Source of the DNA: Bacillus pumilus
Lineage (GTDB): Bacteria; Bacillota; Bacilli; Bacillales; Bacillaceae
DNA: 64,000 nt
Reading direction: 5' to 3'
Assembly: GCF_038738535.1 (NCBI RefSeq)
Contig: NZ_CP046128.1
Span: 186,001 to 250,000, forward strand
Below the pieces are notes generated by a model. The model was given only the letters and a program-made list of their open reading frames with translations. It had not been told where the DNA came from and searched no databases. This document shows positions 45,366 to 58,274 of the stretch, piece by piece. The translations under genes were made by a program, and so were the position numbers. How positions within the stretch are numbered: the stretch's first letter is position 1; the number at the start of each line of letters is the position of its first letter.

Positions 45366-46985
45366 ATGAATCATTTACATCGTAGAATGGGAACTTTCGC
45401 TTTAATGATGGTAGGTCTTGGCTCAATCATTGGTTCAGGATGGCTTTTCGGTGCTTGGCGTGCCGCTCAAATTGCCGGCCCTGCTGCTATTTTGTCCTGG
45501 TTGATTGGGATGGTCGTGATTTTATTTATCGCTTTGTCTTATAGTGAACTCGGATCGATGTTTCCAGAGGCAGGCGGAATGGTGAAATATACGCAATATT
45601 CACACGGCTCTTTTATCGGGTTTATTGCTGCTTGGGCAAACTGGATCGCTATTGTCTCCGTCATTCCGGTTGAGGCGGTGGCTTCTGTCCAGTATATGAG
45701 TTCATGGCCTTGGGAATGGGCAAAGTGGACAAGCCATTTGGTCACAAAAGGGGTGTTGACGACAGAAGGGCTCATGGTCGCCAGTGTGCTTCTTGTGATT
45801 TACTTTCTGCTCAATTATTGGACAGTAGGGTTATTTTCAAAAGCCAATACATTCATTACCGTGTTTAAAATTGTCATTCCAGGATTAACAATTGGTGCGC
45901 TCTTATTCGTAGGTTTTCATAGTGAGAATTTTACTTCTGGAACAAGTATTGCCCCTAACGGCTGGGCGAGTGTGCTGACAGCTGTTGCGACATCAGGAAT
46001 TGTGTTTGCCTTCAATGGCTTCCAAAGCCCGATTAATATGGCGGGTGAGGCGAAAAATCCAGGCCGATCAATTCCGATTGCTATTGTTGGATCCATTTTG
46101 ATTGCGACTGTGATTTATGTTCTTTTACAAATCGCCTTTATCGGTGCTGTCGATCCGTCCATGATTGTGAATGGATGGGGACATTTGAATTTTAACTCGC
46201 CATTTGCTGACCTTGCCATTGCGCTTGGGATTAACTGGCTGGTTCTGATTTTATATGCAGATGCGTTTGTATCACCTTCTGGTACAGGCATTACGTATAC
46301 GGCGACGACATCCCGTATGATTTATGGAATGGAAAAAAACAAATACATGCCAAGTGTACTTGGTCGTCTGCACCCTATTTATGGCGTGCCTCGTCCAGCG
46401 ATGTTTTTTAACTTAGCCGTATCGTTTATCTTTCTGTTTTTGTTTAGAGGCTGGGGTGTACTTGCGGAAATCATTTCTGTTGCGACACTTATTTCTTATT
46501 TGACAGGCCCAGTGACTGTCATGACACTGAGAAAGACAGGGACAGATTTATATCGTCCCCTTCGAATAAAAGGACTCAGCATTATTGCTCCTCTCGGTTT
46601 TGTCTTTGCGTCATTGACGCTGTATTGGGCGAGATGGCCGTTAACAGGTCAAGTGCTATTCATTATTCTCATCGGTCTTCCGATCTATTTTTACTATCAA
46701 GCAAAAGCGAAGTGGAAAGGCTTCGGCCGCAACTTCAAGGCGGGTGCTTGGATGGTCGTGTACTTACTTGTGATGATGACGATTTCCTGCCTTGGCAGTG
46801 ACAAATTCGGCGGCTATAACGTCATTCATTATGGCTGGGACATGGCTCTTATTACAGTGGTTGCTCTGCTATTTTATATGTGGGCACTCAAAAGTGGATT
46901 TGAAACAGAATTTCTAGAGGATGCGAAAAAAATCAATGATGAGCTGCGTACTTCTACGCAAGAAGCCGCATCATCCAAAGAATAA
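45366..46985 (+). CDS. APC-family amino acid permease, YbeC-like
   Basis: 539 residues from ATG 45366 (AAAGGTG site); ATG 45360 is the alternative. Twelve to fourteen helices, N-terminal GLGSIIGSGWLFGAWRAAQIAGPAAI, ending in a charged tail. Longer than the AAT permeases and unlike the one at 21665. I recall B. subtilis YbeC as similar in length and sequence. Substrate unknown. Confidence 0.8.
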   Translation: MNHLHRRMGTFALMMVGLGSIIGSGWLFGAWRAAQIAGPAAILSWLIGMVVILFIALSYSELGSMFPEAGGMVKYTQYSHGSFIGFIAAWANWIAIVSVIPVEAVASVQYMSSWPWEWAKWTSHLVTKGVLTTEGLMVASVLLVIYFLLNYWTVGLFSKANTFITVFKIVIPGLTIGALLFVGFHSENFTSGTSIAPNGWASVLTAVATSGIVFAFNGFQSPINMAGEAKNPGRSIPIAIVGSILIATVIYVLLQIAFIGAVDPSMIVNGWGHLNFNSPFADLAIALGINWLVLILYADAFVSPSGTGITYTATTSRMIYGMEKNKYMPSVLGRLHPIYGVPRPAMFFNLAVSFIFLFLFRGWGVLAEIISVATLISYLTGPVTVMTLRKTGTDLYRPLRIKGLSIIAPLGFVFASLTLYWARWPLTGQVLFIILIGLPIYFYYQAKAKWKGFGRNFKAGAWMVVYLLVMMTISCLGSDKFGGYNVIHYGWDMALITVVALLFYMWALKSGFETEFLEDAKKINDELRTSTQEAASSKE

Positions 46986-46986
46986 A

Positions 46987-47024
46987 GGAACGGCTGCCTG
47001 AATATTACGGGCAGCCGTTTTATT
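46987..47024. terminator. Terminator between convergent genes
   Basis: Stem CGGCTGCC / GGCAGCCG plus T-tract. Confidence 0.88.
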
Positions 47025-47220
47025 TTGATAAATGATGCATCACGTGCTGCCTTAGCCAAGTGGTGACACCGCGCAAAACGGCTGCTGTGACAAATGAGAT
47101 GAGCACATACTTCCAAAGCTGATTCATGCCTTGTCCACTAAGCAAAAACACGATTCCTAGAAAGACGAGTGTGAATAGAAGCACGAATAAAAATGATGCA
47201 GACCAGAAAAAAGCCTTCAC
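47020..47220 (-). CDS. Small two-helix membrane protein
   Basis: 66 residues, GTG 47220 behind GAGGAGGTG. Helices at about 5-27 and 36-56, then a basic end (RQHVMHHLSK). No family recognised. Its ribosome site is very strong, which supports that it is real. Confidence 0.65.
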   Translation of the reverse strand: MKAFFWSASFLFVLLFTLVFLGIVFLLSGQGMNQLWKYVLISFVTAAVLRGVTTWLRQHVMHHLSK

Positions 47221-47405
47221 TGAAGGTCACCTCCTCGGAGTATTGTATGCAGGCAATTGAAGGATCAGACCAGCTATGACGGGGGAGAATTATGGTGAAA
47301 TCTATTGCAAAAGTCAGATAAAAACACCAAGTGATTTGACAGTTATGTTAAGATGAGAGCATATTTTGAGAGAAGATTGTGGTTCATAGACGGAGGTGTT
47401 TGGGG

Positions 47406-48242
47406 TTGCAGATACAAAAAGTTCTAAACAATAATGTCATTAGTGTGATAGATGAACAAGGGAAAGAAATCGTCGTCATGGGGAGAGGTATCGCGTTCAA
47501 GCGGCGACCCGGGGACCCGGTAGACGAGTCGTTAATCGATAAAGTCTTTCGACTAGAGGATCATTCCGTTCATGAGCGGATGAAAATGCTGCTTCTGGAG
47601 GTTCCGTATGATGTGGTCAAGGTAACCGAAGAAATGATTCAATATGCACATACAAAGCTGAACCGAAGATTAAACGAAAGTCTGCATGTATCGCTCGCAG
47701 ACCATATTCATTACGCCATCGAACGATTGAAGAAAAATCACCTCATTGAGAATTCGCTCATTTGGGAGATTAAACGCTTATACAAAGATGAATTTCTTGT
47801 GGCAAAGGACTGTCTTGAGATGATTGAAGAGCGTCTTCATATTGAACTGCCTGAGGATGAAGCAGGCTTTATTGCGATGCATATCATTAATGCAGAGCTC
47901 AATGAGGACATGAATACAACGGTCAATATCACAAAAGAAGTAAACGCCATTCTCACCATTGTGAAATATCATCTCAATATGGAATTTGATGAAGATTCGC
48001 TCAACTTTTATCGTTTTCTCACGCATTTACGCTTTTTCGTCCAGCGTCTGATGAACGAAACAATGCTTGTCAGCGAAGATCATGACTTGTATCAGCTAAT
48101 CAAGGTAAAATATCCGAAGGCATACGAATGTGCAAAGAAAATCGCAGAATATGTCTATCAAACCTATCACCGAGATCTCACATCAGAGGAGATGCTGTAT
48201 CTATCCATTCATTTGAATCGATTGATCAAACGAGAAAAATAA
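47406..48242 (+). CDS. licT: LicT-type BglG-family antiterminator
   Basis: 278 residues. TTG 47406 has correct spacing to GGAGGTG; earlier in-frame starts do not. RNA-binding CAT domain (QIQKVLNNNVISVIDEQGKEIVVMGRGIAF), then two PRDs with the regulatory His in SLADHIHYAI, FIAMHIINAE, LTHLRFFVQ and LYLSIHLNRL. Binds the RAT in the bglP leader when beta-glucosides are imported and HPr is phosphorylating. Precedes bglP-bglH. Confidence 0.94.
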   Translation: MQIQKVLNNNVISVIDEQGKEIVVMGRGIAFKRRPGDPVDESLIDKVFRLEDHSVHERMKMLLLEVPYDVVKVTEEMIQYAHTKLNRRLNESLHVSLADHIHYAIERLKKNHLIENSLIWEIKRLYKDEFLVAKDCLEMIEERLHIELPEDEAGFIAMHIINAELNEDMNTTVNITKEVNAILTIVKYHLNMEFDEDSLNFYRFLTHLRFFVQRLMNETMLVSEDHDLYQLIKVKYPKAYECAKKIAEYVYQTYHRDLTSEEMLYLSIHLNRLIKREK

Positions 48243-48256
48243 AGGTAGATTTTAAA

Positions 48257-48293
48257 AGAAAGCGTTGACATGAGAAAAGCTGAGTGGTACTAT
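48257..48293 (+). promoter_or_regulatory. bglP promoter with overlapping cre
   Basis: TTGACA (48265-48270), 17-bp spacer, TACTAT (48288-48293). AGAAAGCGTTGACA (48257-48270), one mismatch from the cre consensus, covers the -35, so CcpA would block polymerase. Confidence 0.85.
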
Positions 48294-48340
48294 TTGCTCA
48301 TAAACATAAAAGAATACGGTTTCACAATGATCGTCTTAGA

Positions 48341-48441
48341 GGATTGTGACTGTTCGGCAGGCAAAACCTAAACGTTCACTGAAAAAGCGCAATGGCAAGT
48401 TGCGACTATTTTTGGTGCCCGTTTAGGTTTTTATTTTGCCT
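48341..48441 (+). ncRNA. RAT antiterminator and overlapping terminator in the bglP leader
   Basis: RAT at 48341-48368 (GGATTGTGACTG ... GCAGGCAAAACC), like the LicT target in B. subtilis. It overlaps the left arm of a long terminator (GGCAAAACCTAAACG / CGTTTAGGTTTTTATTTTGCC, ends at 48440). LicT binding to the RAT prevents that terminator. Confidence 0.9.
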
Positions 48442-48477
48442 AAAAACGTATTTTTTTGAAAAAAAGGGGGTTTTTGT

Positions 48478-51778
<3,301 letters not shown>

Positions 51779-51783
51779 CAGAT

Positions 51784-51824
51784 AAAAAAGCCAATCACCT
51801 TATGCGGGTGGCTGGCTTTTTTTT
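51784..51824 (+). terminator. bglH terminator
   Basis: Stem AGCCAATCACC / GGGTGGCTGGCT (one bulge) and nine T. Confidence 0.9.
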
Positions 51825-51859
51825 TCGTTCACTCTATTGGCAACGTCATATTGTTCGAG

Positions 51860-51888
51860 TTGTTTTAAAATGATAGTCTAATTATATA
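51860..51888 (+). promoter_or_regulatory. Putative promoter upstream of the small membrane gene and arr
   Basis: TTGTTT (51860-51865), 17-bp spacer, TATATA (51883-51888). Confidence 0.4.
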
Positions 51889-51934
51889 TTGTAAAATTTG
51901 GTTTAATATCCATTATAAGAGAGGGTCTGTTTAT

Positions 51935-52120
51935 ATGATGACGATTCTTTTTCTGTTTTTCTTATTGTTTTTCATTTTTTATGCTTTGAATTATATAGGT
52001 CAGAAATTAATTGCGAAGGAATACCCAATGAACCATGGTGTGATTGTGACTCTATCAGCTGTGGAAGGTATTCTTGTTTTTGTACTTGTTGGTGTTAATG
52101 AGAAGTTTCCATTTTTTTAG
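51935..52120 (+). CDS. Small membrane protein
   Basis: 61 residues; ATG 51935 or 51938 behind GAGAGGG. Two hydrophobic helices: FLFFLLFFIFYALNYIG and GVIVTLSAVEGILVFVLVGV. No family recognised. The next gene (arr) begins 127 bases on, so they could share a transcript. Confidence 0.5.
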   Translation: MMTILFLFFLLFFIFYALNYIGQKLIAKEYPMNHGVIVTLSAVEGILVFVLVGVNEKFPFF

Positions 52121-52247
52121 ATCCAATCACATCTTGCTCTCTACTATTATTATACCGCGAATACAATCTCATTTACAGACTGTTTTCCGCCCAGATCAGG
52201 CCGTATACTGTTATACGCAAGTCAAAAACGATAAGGGGTGCGGCTGT

Positions 52248-52664
52248 ATGAATGACAATGAGCAGGTTTTAGATCCTGGCCCATTTTTTCATGGGACGAA
52301 AGCAGAATTGAAGATTGGAGATCTGCTTGAACCGCTGTATTTATCCAATTTTCAGGATAAAAAATCAAACCATATCTATTTCACTGGAACATTAAATGCG
52401 GCCAAATGGGGTGCTGAGTTAGCAAGGTCAGATGCGAAAGAGAGAATATATCTTGTAGAACCGTTAGGCGAGTTTGAAAATGATCCGAATTTGACTGACA
52501 AAAAATTTCCCGGCAATCCAACACGTTCTTATCGATCGAAATCCCCTTTGAAAATAGTCGCAGAATTAGGTTCATGGGAAAGACATTCTGATGAAGAAAT
52601 TGAACATATGCTGAGCTCTTTGAAGAAATTAAGTGAAGAAGGAAAAAATGTCATATACGATTGA
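52248..52664 (+). CDS. arr: Arr rifamycin ADP-ribosyltransferase
   Basis: 138 residues, the normal Arr size; ATG 52248 behind AAGGGGTG (the frame is open upstream). Conserved residues match: His15 in FFHGTKA, Tyr44 in IYFTGTLNAAKWGAELA, Asp84 in NLTDKKFPGNPTRSYRS. Arr transfers ADP-ribose from NAD+ to the C23 hydroxyl of rifamycins, so it inactivates them. No mobile-element marks are seen directly around it; it looks like a native chromosomal gene. Confidence 0.93.
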   Translation: MNDNEQVLDPGPFFHGTKAELKIGDLLEPLYLSNFQDKKSNHIYFTGTLNAAKWGAELARSDAKERIYLVEPLGEFENDPNLTDKKFPGNPTRSYRSKSPLKIVAELGSWERHSDEEIEHMLSSLKKLSEEGKNVIYD

Positions 52665-52685
52665 TGATCCATATTCTAAATAACA

Positions 52686-52719
52686 CGAAGGCCGCCTCAT
52701 TAACTGGGCGGCCTTTGTT
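52686..52719. terminator. Terminator between arr and the convergent mannoside operon
   Basis: Stem AAGGCCGCC / GGCGGCCTT with T's on the plus strand and A's on the other. Confidence 0.85.
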
Positions 52720-52724
52720 CTATC

Positions 52725-54644
52725 TTATTGAAACAACGCATCCATCAACTCAACAAATGTGTTTGCTTGCTTCAAGGAGTGAATGCGGTTTGGATTGTCC
52801 AGTAAATCGACGGCTTGTTCAAAGAATTGATTCATGCAGGCTGCGTCATCCTTATGAATGGCTAATAAAAAGACAAGTGATACTTCATCTCCCTGCCAGT
52901 CAATTGGCTGTTTTAAGTGTGCGATGGCTACGCAGGAGGTGCCTTCATTTGTGATGAGCGGGTGTGGCATAGCCATTCCTCTGCCAAGATAGGTAGACGA
53001 CATTTGCTCCCGCTCAAGCACCGAGGACCGAAAAGAAGGCGATACTAGCTGATGCTCCTCTAGACGGCTGCATAGTGTGTCTAATACCTCGTCCTTGCTG
53101 GATAGGTCAGCATTTAATAAGGTCAATCGTTCTTGAAAAAATGCCATCAGCTCTTTAGAGGGAGTCCCATGTCCATTTAATAAATGAATGATCTCATTTA
53201 CCCGCTGTACATCATGATGTTCAAAAAAAGCGCTGACCTGAATCACGGGTTTTCCCTTTGATGCGAGTGGGACGGTTGTAATGATGACATCACAGGGCAG
53301 GGTGGTACTCATTAGATAATCCTGATAGGAATACAGCTCGACGATTTCCAGTTCGTGCTGAAAGGCTGCCTTCAATTTAATTTCAAGCAGTCTTGCCGTC
53401 CCTAGTCCAGACCCGCACACGATAATGGCTTTCTTTTTTTGCGAGGTATCGAGCTGACTTCTTTCAAATGAAGCAGCGATATGCAGGGCAACATATGCCG
53501 CCTCGTCTTCATTTGGCGTCCGTACCAGCTGTAAGGCATTCAGTCCGCTGACAGCCAAATCAAACGGGTAAGGATAGGACGCTTTGATCTCATGCAAAAG
53601 CGGATTTTGTAAGGATACGCCATATTGGATTCGATTTAATAATGGCTTCATATGAAGCATCAAGTCTTGCTGCAGGATGTTGTCATCTGCAAAGCGGTGG
53701 CCGCTTGTTTTCTCAATGTGCTGTAGAAAGACCGCAACCGCCTGCTGAACTTCCACTGTCGTCTGGTGCTGGGCGGCTTCTTTCCACGTTTGATTCGCCA
53801 ATAGATGCATCACTAAGTAATCTGTTTCATCCTCTGATAAGATGACGTGAAAGGTGTCACTTACCTGCTGTATGATCTTTTGGGCAATTCTCATTAAGAC
53901 TTGCGATTTTTGTGTACGAGTGGTGCTGGCGGATATCCGCTGGTTTTTTCGTGTCTGCTGAATCGCAATCGCTAAGTGAATGACTAAGTTTTTTAAGGCA
54001 ATGTCTTTAATGAGCAATGACTCTTGATGCAGGTTCGTCAGGACAATAGATCGAATGGTTTCAAGAGAAATATCAGGAAAATGGAGCTGCTCCCGCTCGG
54101 TGATATGAGAAAGTGCAGGCTCTTCCTCAAGGAGTAAGTCTGCATAGCATGTTCTTTTTTGCAACTCGTCTCCCTCAATTTTTAAGCCAAACCCAGGTTT
54201 TGACACAAGGGTCATGCCGTATCGGGCTAACAGCTCTCGTCCTTTTTTTAAATCACTGCTGACTGTCATGCGGCTGATAAACAGTTCTTCAGCCAGCTGG
54301 TCAATTTTTAAGTAATCCGGTTGAAGCAATAGCTTTCTCATCATAAATCGTACACGCTCTTCTGGCATGACGGGGACGAGAGAGCGGGCAGGAAGCTTCT
54401 GCTGATGAAGCCAAAGCAGAAAGGCGTCTTGATCACTCGTTAATAGGGTGTATCCCTTTCCGCGGATCGTTTTAATCTTGGCTCCAGCTTCCTTTAATTG
54501 CTCATTTGCTTCTTTGATTAAATTGCGGATGGAGCGGTCAGATAAGCGAAAAGAGGCAGTGAGCTCCTCCAGCTTCACGAACCCCTTCGTTTCAAATAGC
54601 CGCTGAATCAGCTGATAGGTTCGAGGATCTGCCGTCATCATCAT
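52725..54644 (-). CDS. PRD-containing BglG/MtlR-type transcription activator
   Basis: 639 residues. Two N-terminal helix-turn-helix domains (FVKLEELTASFRLSDRSIRNLIKEANEQL; LKIDQLAEELFISRMTVSSDLKKGRELL), two PRDs (His in VIHLAIAIQ, LVMHLLANQ, LMLHMKPLL and YVALHIAASF), an EIIB-like domain (IIVCGSGLGTARLLEIKL, Cys) and an EIIA-like domain (MAMPHPL, His). A PTS-phosphorylation-controlled DNA-binding activator, not an RNA antiterminator. Last gene of the mannoside operon and overlaps the kinase gene; probably activates that operon. Confidence 0.88.
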   Translation of the reverse strand: MMMTADPRTYQLIQRLFETKGFVKLEELTASFRLSDRSIRNLIKEANEQLKEAGAKIKTIRGKGYTLLTSDQDAFLLWLHQQKLPARSLVPVMPEERVRFMMRKLLLQPDYLKIDQLAEELFISRMTVSSDLKKGRELLARYGMTLVSKPGFGLKIEGDELQKRTCYADLLLEEEPALSHITEREQLHFPDISLETIRSIVLTNLHQESLLIKDIALKNLVIHLAIAIQQTRKNQRISASTTRTQKSQVLMRIAQKIIQQVSDTFHVILSEDETDYLVMHLLANQTWKEAAQHQTTVEVQQAVAVFLQHIEKTSGHRFADDNILQQDLMLHMKPLLNRIQYGVSLQNPLLHEIKASYPYPFDLAVSGLNALQLVRTPNEDEAAYVALHIAASFERSQLDTSQKKKAIIVCGSGLGTARLLEIKLKAAFQHELEIVELYSYQDYLMSTTLPCDVIITTVPLASKGKPVIQVSAFFEHHDVQRVNEIIHLLNGHGTPSKELMAFFQERLTLLNADLSSKDEVLDTLCSRLEEHQLVSPSFRSSVLEREQMSSTYLGRGMAMPHPLITNEGTSCVAIAHLKQPIDWQGDEVSLVFLLAIHKDDAACMNQFFEQAVDLLDNPNRIHSLKQANTFVELMDALFQ

Positions 54645-55525
54645 TGCGCGGCTCCTTGCGCCTGTAAGGCATCAGTACCAAGAGCGATTGCGCCCATTAA
54701 ACCAGATAATCCATCAAAGGATGGCTTGGTGATAATTTCATTTAAAGGCTTTGGCAGCTGCAAATACCCGTGAAGCCGCTTTTCTGTTTCATCAAGAATG
54801 AGCGGCAGCATAGCGGGCTGTTTCATCACACCTCCGCCGAGAATGATGCGCTCTGGTGAAAGAGTGAGTAATAAATTGGCGGTCATCTGCCCGAGATAGT
54901 AGGCATGAAGTGACCAGGCAGGATGCTCCTCTGGCAGCATTTGCGCCAGTGTATGATAGCGTCCTTCTATGGCAGGTCCAGATGCCAGTCCCTCTAAACA
55001 GTCGTGATGTATTGGGCAGCAGCCTCCGTAGGAATCATGAGGATGCCGCTGAACGGTGATATGACCCATTTCTGGATGCAATAATCCGTGAATGAGGCGG
55101 TGTTCAATATAGGCACCGCCGCCTATTCCTGTTCCAACTGTGATGTAAACCAAAGAAGCAGGCTTTCGTGCTTCGACCGAAAAGCGGGCTTCTCCGAGTG
55201 CTGCACAGTTCACATCGGTATCGAGCTTCATCGGGAGCCCAAGGGCTTGTTTTAAGGTTGAGAGGAAAGGGAATTGGCGCCAGGCTGTTTTTGGTGTATC
55301 TAAAATCGTCCCATAGCTTGGGCTTTGTTCTTTTACATCGACAGGCCCGAATGCCCCAATGCCAATGGCATCGACAGGATGCTTTGTAAAGTAATCGATC
55401 ACTTGCCGGCATGTTTCAATTGGGTTTCCTGTTGCAAAGGAAGTCATGTGTTCAATCGTTCCGTCTGTTGTTCCGTAGCCGCAGACAAATTTTGTTCCGC
55501 CTGCTTCAATGCCTCCAATTCGCAT
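54641..55525 (-). CDS. ROK-family sugar kinase (fructokinase/mannokinase-like)
   Basis: 294 residues; ATG 55525 chosen over TTG 55531 for its distance to GGAGGG. ATP loop GGIEAGGTKFVCGYG, sugar site and catalytic Asp in LDTDVNCAALGEA, ROK zinc motif HPHDSYGGCCPIHHDCLEGLASGPAI. Like GmuE/YdhR of B. subtilis. Inferred to phosphorylate the free mannose (or fructose) released by the GH38 enzyme. Overlaps the regulator gene. Confidence 0.88.
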   Translation of the reverse strand: MRIGGIEAGGTKFVCGYGTTDGTIEHMTSFATGNPIETCRQVIDYFTKHPVDAIGIGAFGPVDVKEQSPSYGTILDTPKTAWRQFPFLSTLKQALGLPMKLDTDVNCAALGEARFSVEARKPASLVYITVGTGIGGGAYIEHRLIHGLLHPEMGHITVQRHPHDSYGGCCPIHHDCLEGLASGPAIEGRYHTLAQMLPEEHPAWSLHAYYLGQMTANLLLTLSPERIILGGGVMKQPAMLPLILDETEKRLHGYLQLPKPLNEIITKPSFDGLSGLMGAIALGTDALQAQGAAQ

Positions 55526-55546
55526 GATCAATGCCCTCCATTAAAG

Positions 55547-55578
55547 AGGGGCGGAATCCAAATGGACCCCGCCCCTAC
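55547..55578 (-). terminator. Intra-operon hairpin between the mannosidase and the kinase gene
   Basis: Minus-strand stem GGGGCGGGGTCC / GGATTCCGCCCC followed by TCTTTAA. The short T run suggests partial termination or mRNA stabilisation that lowers the downstream genes. Confidence 0.6.
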
Positions 55579-55582
55579 ATGT

Positions 55583-58246
55583 TCATTTTTTCTTTACAAT
55601 GTAGGTTTGTACCTGACAAGGTGTGAGCGGTTCAATGTGTAATGATCCATGTTGTGCTTTGAGTATATGTCCTTCAGGTGTTTCGCCTAAATTCGCTGTT
55701 TCTCCGTGTTGTAGAGATGAACTATTGATTGAAGCGGCTGTTTGACGCGTTAAATATGGATTGAAGAGACGGATGACAATGCCTGTTCCATGCTCTTCTT
55801 TTTTTAGAGCGCTTAGAATGGCTCCGTCTGTCTCAATGTCAAGCAGGCTATAAGTAGATTGTAAGTCTTCTTTTTCATCTCGGAAAGAGAAAATTAAACG
55901 ACCGTTTAAAAAGTCTGCCCGTTCGTAGCATTGAACTGGGGTGGTATACCGCTTAGCAAGCTGCGCTAAGTGCCCCTCGCTGACAGCGTCCTTACTATAG
56001 TGCATGCCAAATGAGAACGACAGTGCACCTTGCAGCTGAGCGTCAGGTGTCTCAACAATTTTTTCCCCAGATGCGCGGCCTGGACGGTAAAGAAGATTTT
56101 CTTTCCCCATTTTTCCGAAACAGCGGAAGAGCGTATACGCAATCGTTGTGTAGCCTTCTCCTGTGATCTGATATTCTCTCACACAGTCGGTCAATAGAGC
56201 GACACCATATGCTTCATCACGAAGTGCAGTAAAGGATTGCATCGGTTCAATGGTGATCGGTTTTTCTTCCCAATGCTCATTGCTCCACCATTCAAGCTCT
56301 TGTGTGAGCTCTGTTGGGCGTTCGATGGTTCCAAACTGCTGATCGCTCAGTGATACCTTTGATGCGATGCCTGTATCAAAGAGGACACGCAGACGATGGT
56401 CTAACGCATGATTGTCGACATCGACATGAAAACGGATGACAGGCTCATCTTTGTTTAATGCCACCTTCGCTGTGATCGGGAGTGAAGTCGTGACCGATTG
56501 CTGAGAGCGCTCTTCTAAGTCATATGGGACAGTGAGAGTAAGCTGGATGGTGAGCTCTTCCTGCAGGCCGCTTTTAGACACTGTGATGTCTGCTGAAGAA
56601 AGATCCTTGGATGACACATACAGATCTTCGCGCGGCGGGGAATAGTTGTAGGAATCTCCATCGTCTCCATTGTCTTCAAAGATCATTTGCTCAGAGAATG
56701 TCAGGCCTGTTTGTTTATCTGTGATGTCCAGCGATCCGTTGTCATTTGCCGCTATGCGGTAATACGTATTTTCAATCGCGCGTCCTTCTGTTTGTTCCCA
56801 TACAGATTCGCTCGATTCATCGAAAACCATGCTGACTTGTGTATAACCAACGGACGGTAAGCTGGCGGCTTCAATCAGCAGAATGGCTTTCCATACTTGT
56901 TTTGGCATGTACACATCTTTACTTGGGTTAAGAGAAATTTGCTGTGCCAGCACATAATCTGTGACATCGGTTTTGCTTTTCACTGTGTAGTGAAGCGTTC
57001 TTCCGTTTGCATCCTTTAGTGTAAATGGACGTTCCGTGATAAAGGTTTCAACCTCAATGACTTCAGAACGCTTTGAAGGCAGTGTATTAAATAACGTGAA
57101 TGTGATTTCTTGCTCAGTTTGCAGTCGAATAGCAATGAGACGCATGTGTAAGTCCACAAGATTCTCGGCGATTTCCTTTGCCTGCTTGTAGCGGAAGAAG
57201 ACATCTTGATTCGTCGTGTCGCTATTGCAGCCGCCAATGCTGTCATGCGCTGCATTTTCAAACATGAGGTACCAAATATCACGAACCGTATCATGCGGAT
57301 AGTCGTGTCCGAGTGAATAGCTAATCGTTAGGATAGGCTCCATCACATTGACGAGATAGTTTTCAATTTGATTGTTTAAGATTTTTAAATCAGCTCGTGT
57401 TGAAAAAATAGATTTGTGAATCCGCATATGCTTCGCATGAATGAGCTCTCCTTCTAATGTCTCAAAAGACGTCCGCTCTTTTTTTACTGCTGCAATGTAA
57501 TCTTCTAAACTGCTGATTTGATAGTGGTGCTCGTCAAGTTCATTGGCTTTTTCTAATAAGTCAGGCAGGTTTTTGCGGATCGGTGCCTGGTCAAAGCCAT
57601 TTGGGAAATAGACATTCTTTGTGGTTGCTTTTGCTTGCAGTGCACCAATTTTTTCAGATAAAAAGGCTTGTAAATCCTCATCCTTCTCAGGAATATTTCC
57701 ACCGTAGTAGTAGCCAAATGGCAGGTTCACCGCAAAGACTTCACTGCCGTCAGCACCTTGCCAATTGAATTCAGTGTGATTCGTCATATGGTCTGAAACG
57801 CCGCGCCAAAAAGCCGTATCCACAATGCCGAATCCACGGTAAATTTGAGGCATTTGCGCGGATTGACCGAAGGAATCAGGGACATAGCCGACTTTCATCA
57901 CATGACCGAACTGCTGACAGCGTTCAATCCCATATTGCAGGTTCCGTACAATCGATTCACCTGAAATGACGAGCTGGTCGGTTTGGGTATACCATGGGCC
58001 GATGATGAGACGTTTGGCTGTGACGAGCTTTTTGATTCTATTCTCATCCTCAGGGCGCCATTTCAGGTAATCATCCAATAAGGATGCCTGTGCATCGAGC
58101 ATGAAGTAATGGAACCTTTCATCTGTTTCAAGGGTGTCTAAAATGTCCATTACGCTTTTCATTAAGTAGATACGGGATCGGGAGGTGGTGAAATACCATT
58201 CCCGGTCCCAGTGAGTATGTGGAATCACATGTACATTGACAGTCAT
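55583..58246 (-). CDS. GH38 alpha-mannosidase (MngB-like)
   Basis: 887 residues. N-terminal catalytic domain with the zinc site HTHWDREWYFTT, and YVPDSFGQSAQMPQIYRGFG with the nucleophile Asp; the ENAAHDSIGGC segment holds another zinc ligand. The C-terminal beta-sandwich domains are complete. No signal peptide, so the substrate is cytosolic. The PTS genes next to it suggest a phosphorylated mannoside such as mannosyl-glycerate phosphate, as for E. coli MngB; the exact sugar is inferred. Confidence 0.9.
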   Translation of the reverse strand: MTVNVHVIPHTHWDREWYFTTSRSRIYLMKSVMDILDTLETDERFHYFMLDAQASLLDDYLKWRPEDENRIKKLVTAKRLIIGPWYTQTDQLVISGESIVRNLQYGIERCQQFGHVMKVGYVPDSFGQSAQMPQIYRGFGIVDTAFWRGVSDHMTNHTEFNWQGADGSEVFAVNLPFGYYYGGNIPEKDEDLQAFLSEKIGALQAKATTKNVYFPNGFDQAPIRKNLPDLLEKANELDEHHYQISSLEDYIAAVKKERTSFETLEGELIHAKHMRIHKSIFSTRADLKILNNQIENYLVNVMEPILTISYSLGHDYPHDTVRDIWYLMFENAAHDSIGGCNSDTTNQDVFFRYKQAKEIAENLVDLHMRLIAIRLQTEQEITFTLFNTLPSKRSEVIEVETFITERPFTLKDANGRTLHYTVKSKTDVTDYVLAQQISLNPSKDVYMPKQVWKAILLIEAASLPSVGYTQVSMVFDESSESVWEQTEGRAIENTYYRIAANDNGSLDITDKQTGLTFSEQMIFEDNGDDGDSYNYSPPREDLYVSSKDLSSADITVSKSGLQEELTIQLTLTVPYDLEERSQQSVTTSLPITAKVALNKDEPVIRFHVDVDNHALDHRLRVLFDTGIASKVSLSDQQFGTIERPTELTQELEWWSNEHWEEKPITIEPMQSFTALRDEAYGVALLTDCVREYQITGEGYTTIAYTLFRCFGKMGKENLLYRPGRASGEKIVETPDAQLQGALSFSFGMHYSKDAVSEGHLAQLAKRYTTPVQCYERADFLNGRLIFSFRDEKEDLQSTYSLLDIETDGAILSALKKEEHGTGIVIRLFNPYLTRQTAASINSSSLQHGETANLGETPEGHILKAQHGSLHIEPLTPCQVQTYIVKKK

Positions 58247-58274
58247 TGATCAACGACACCTTTCTATGTTCAAA

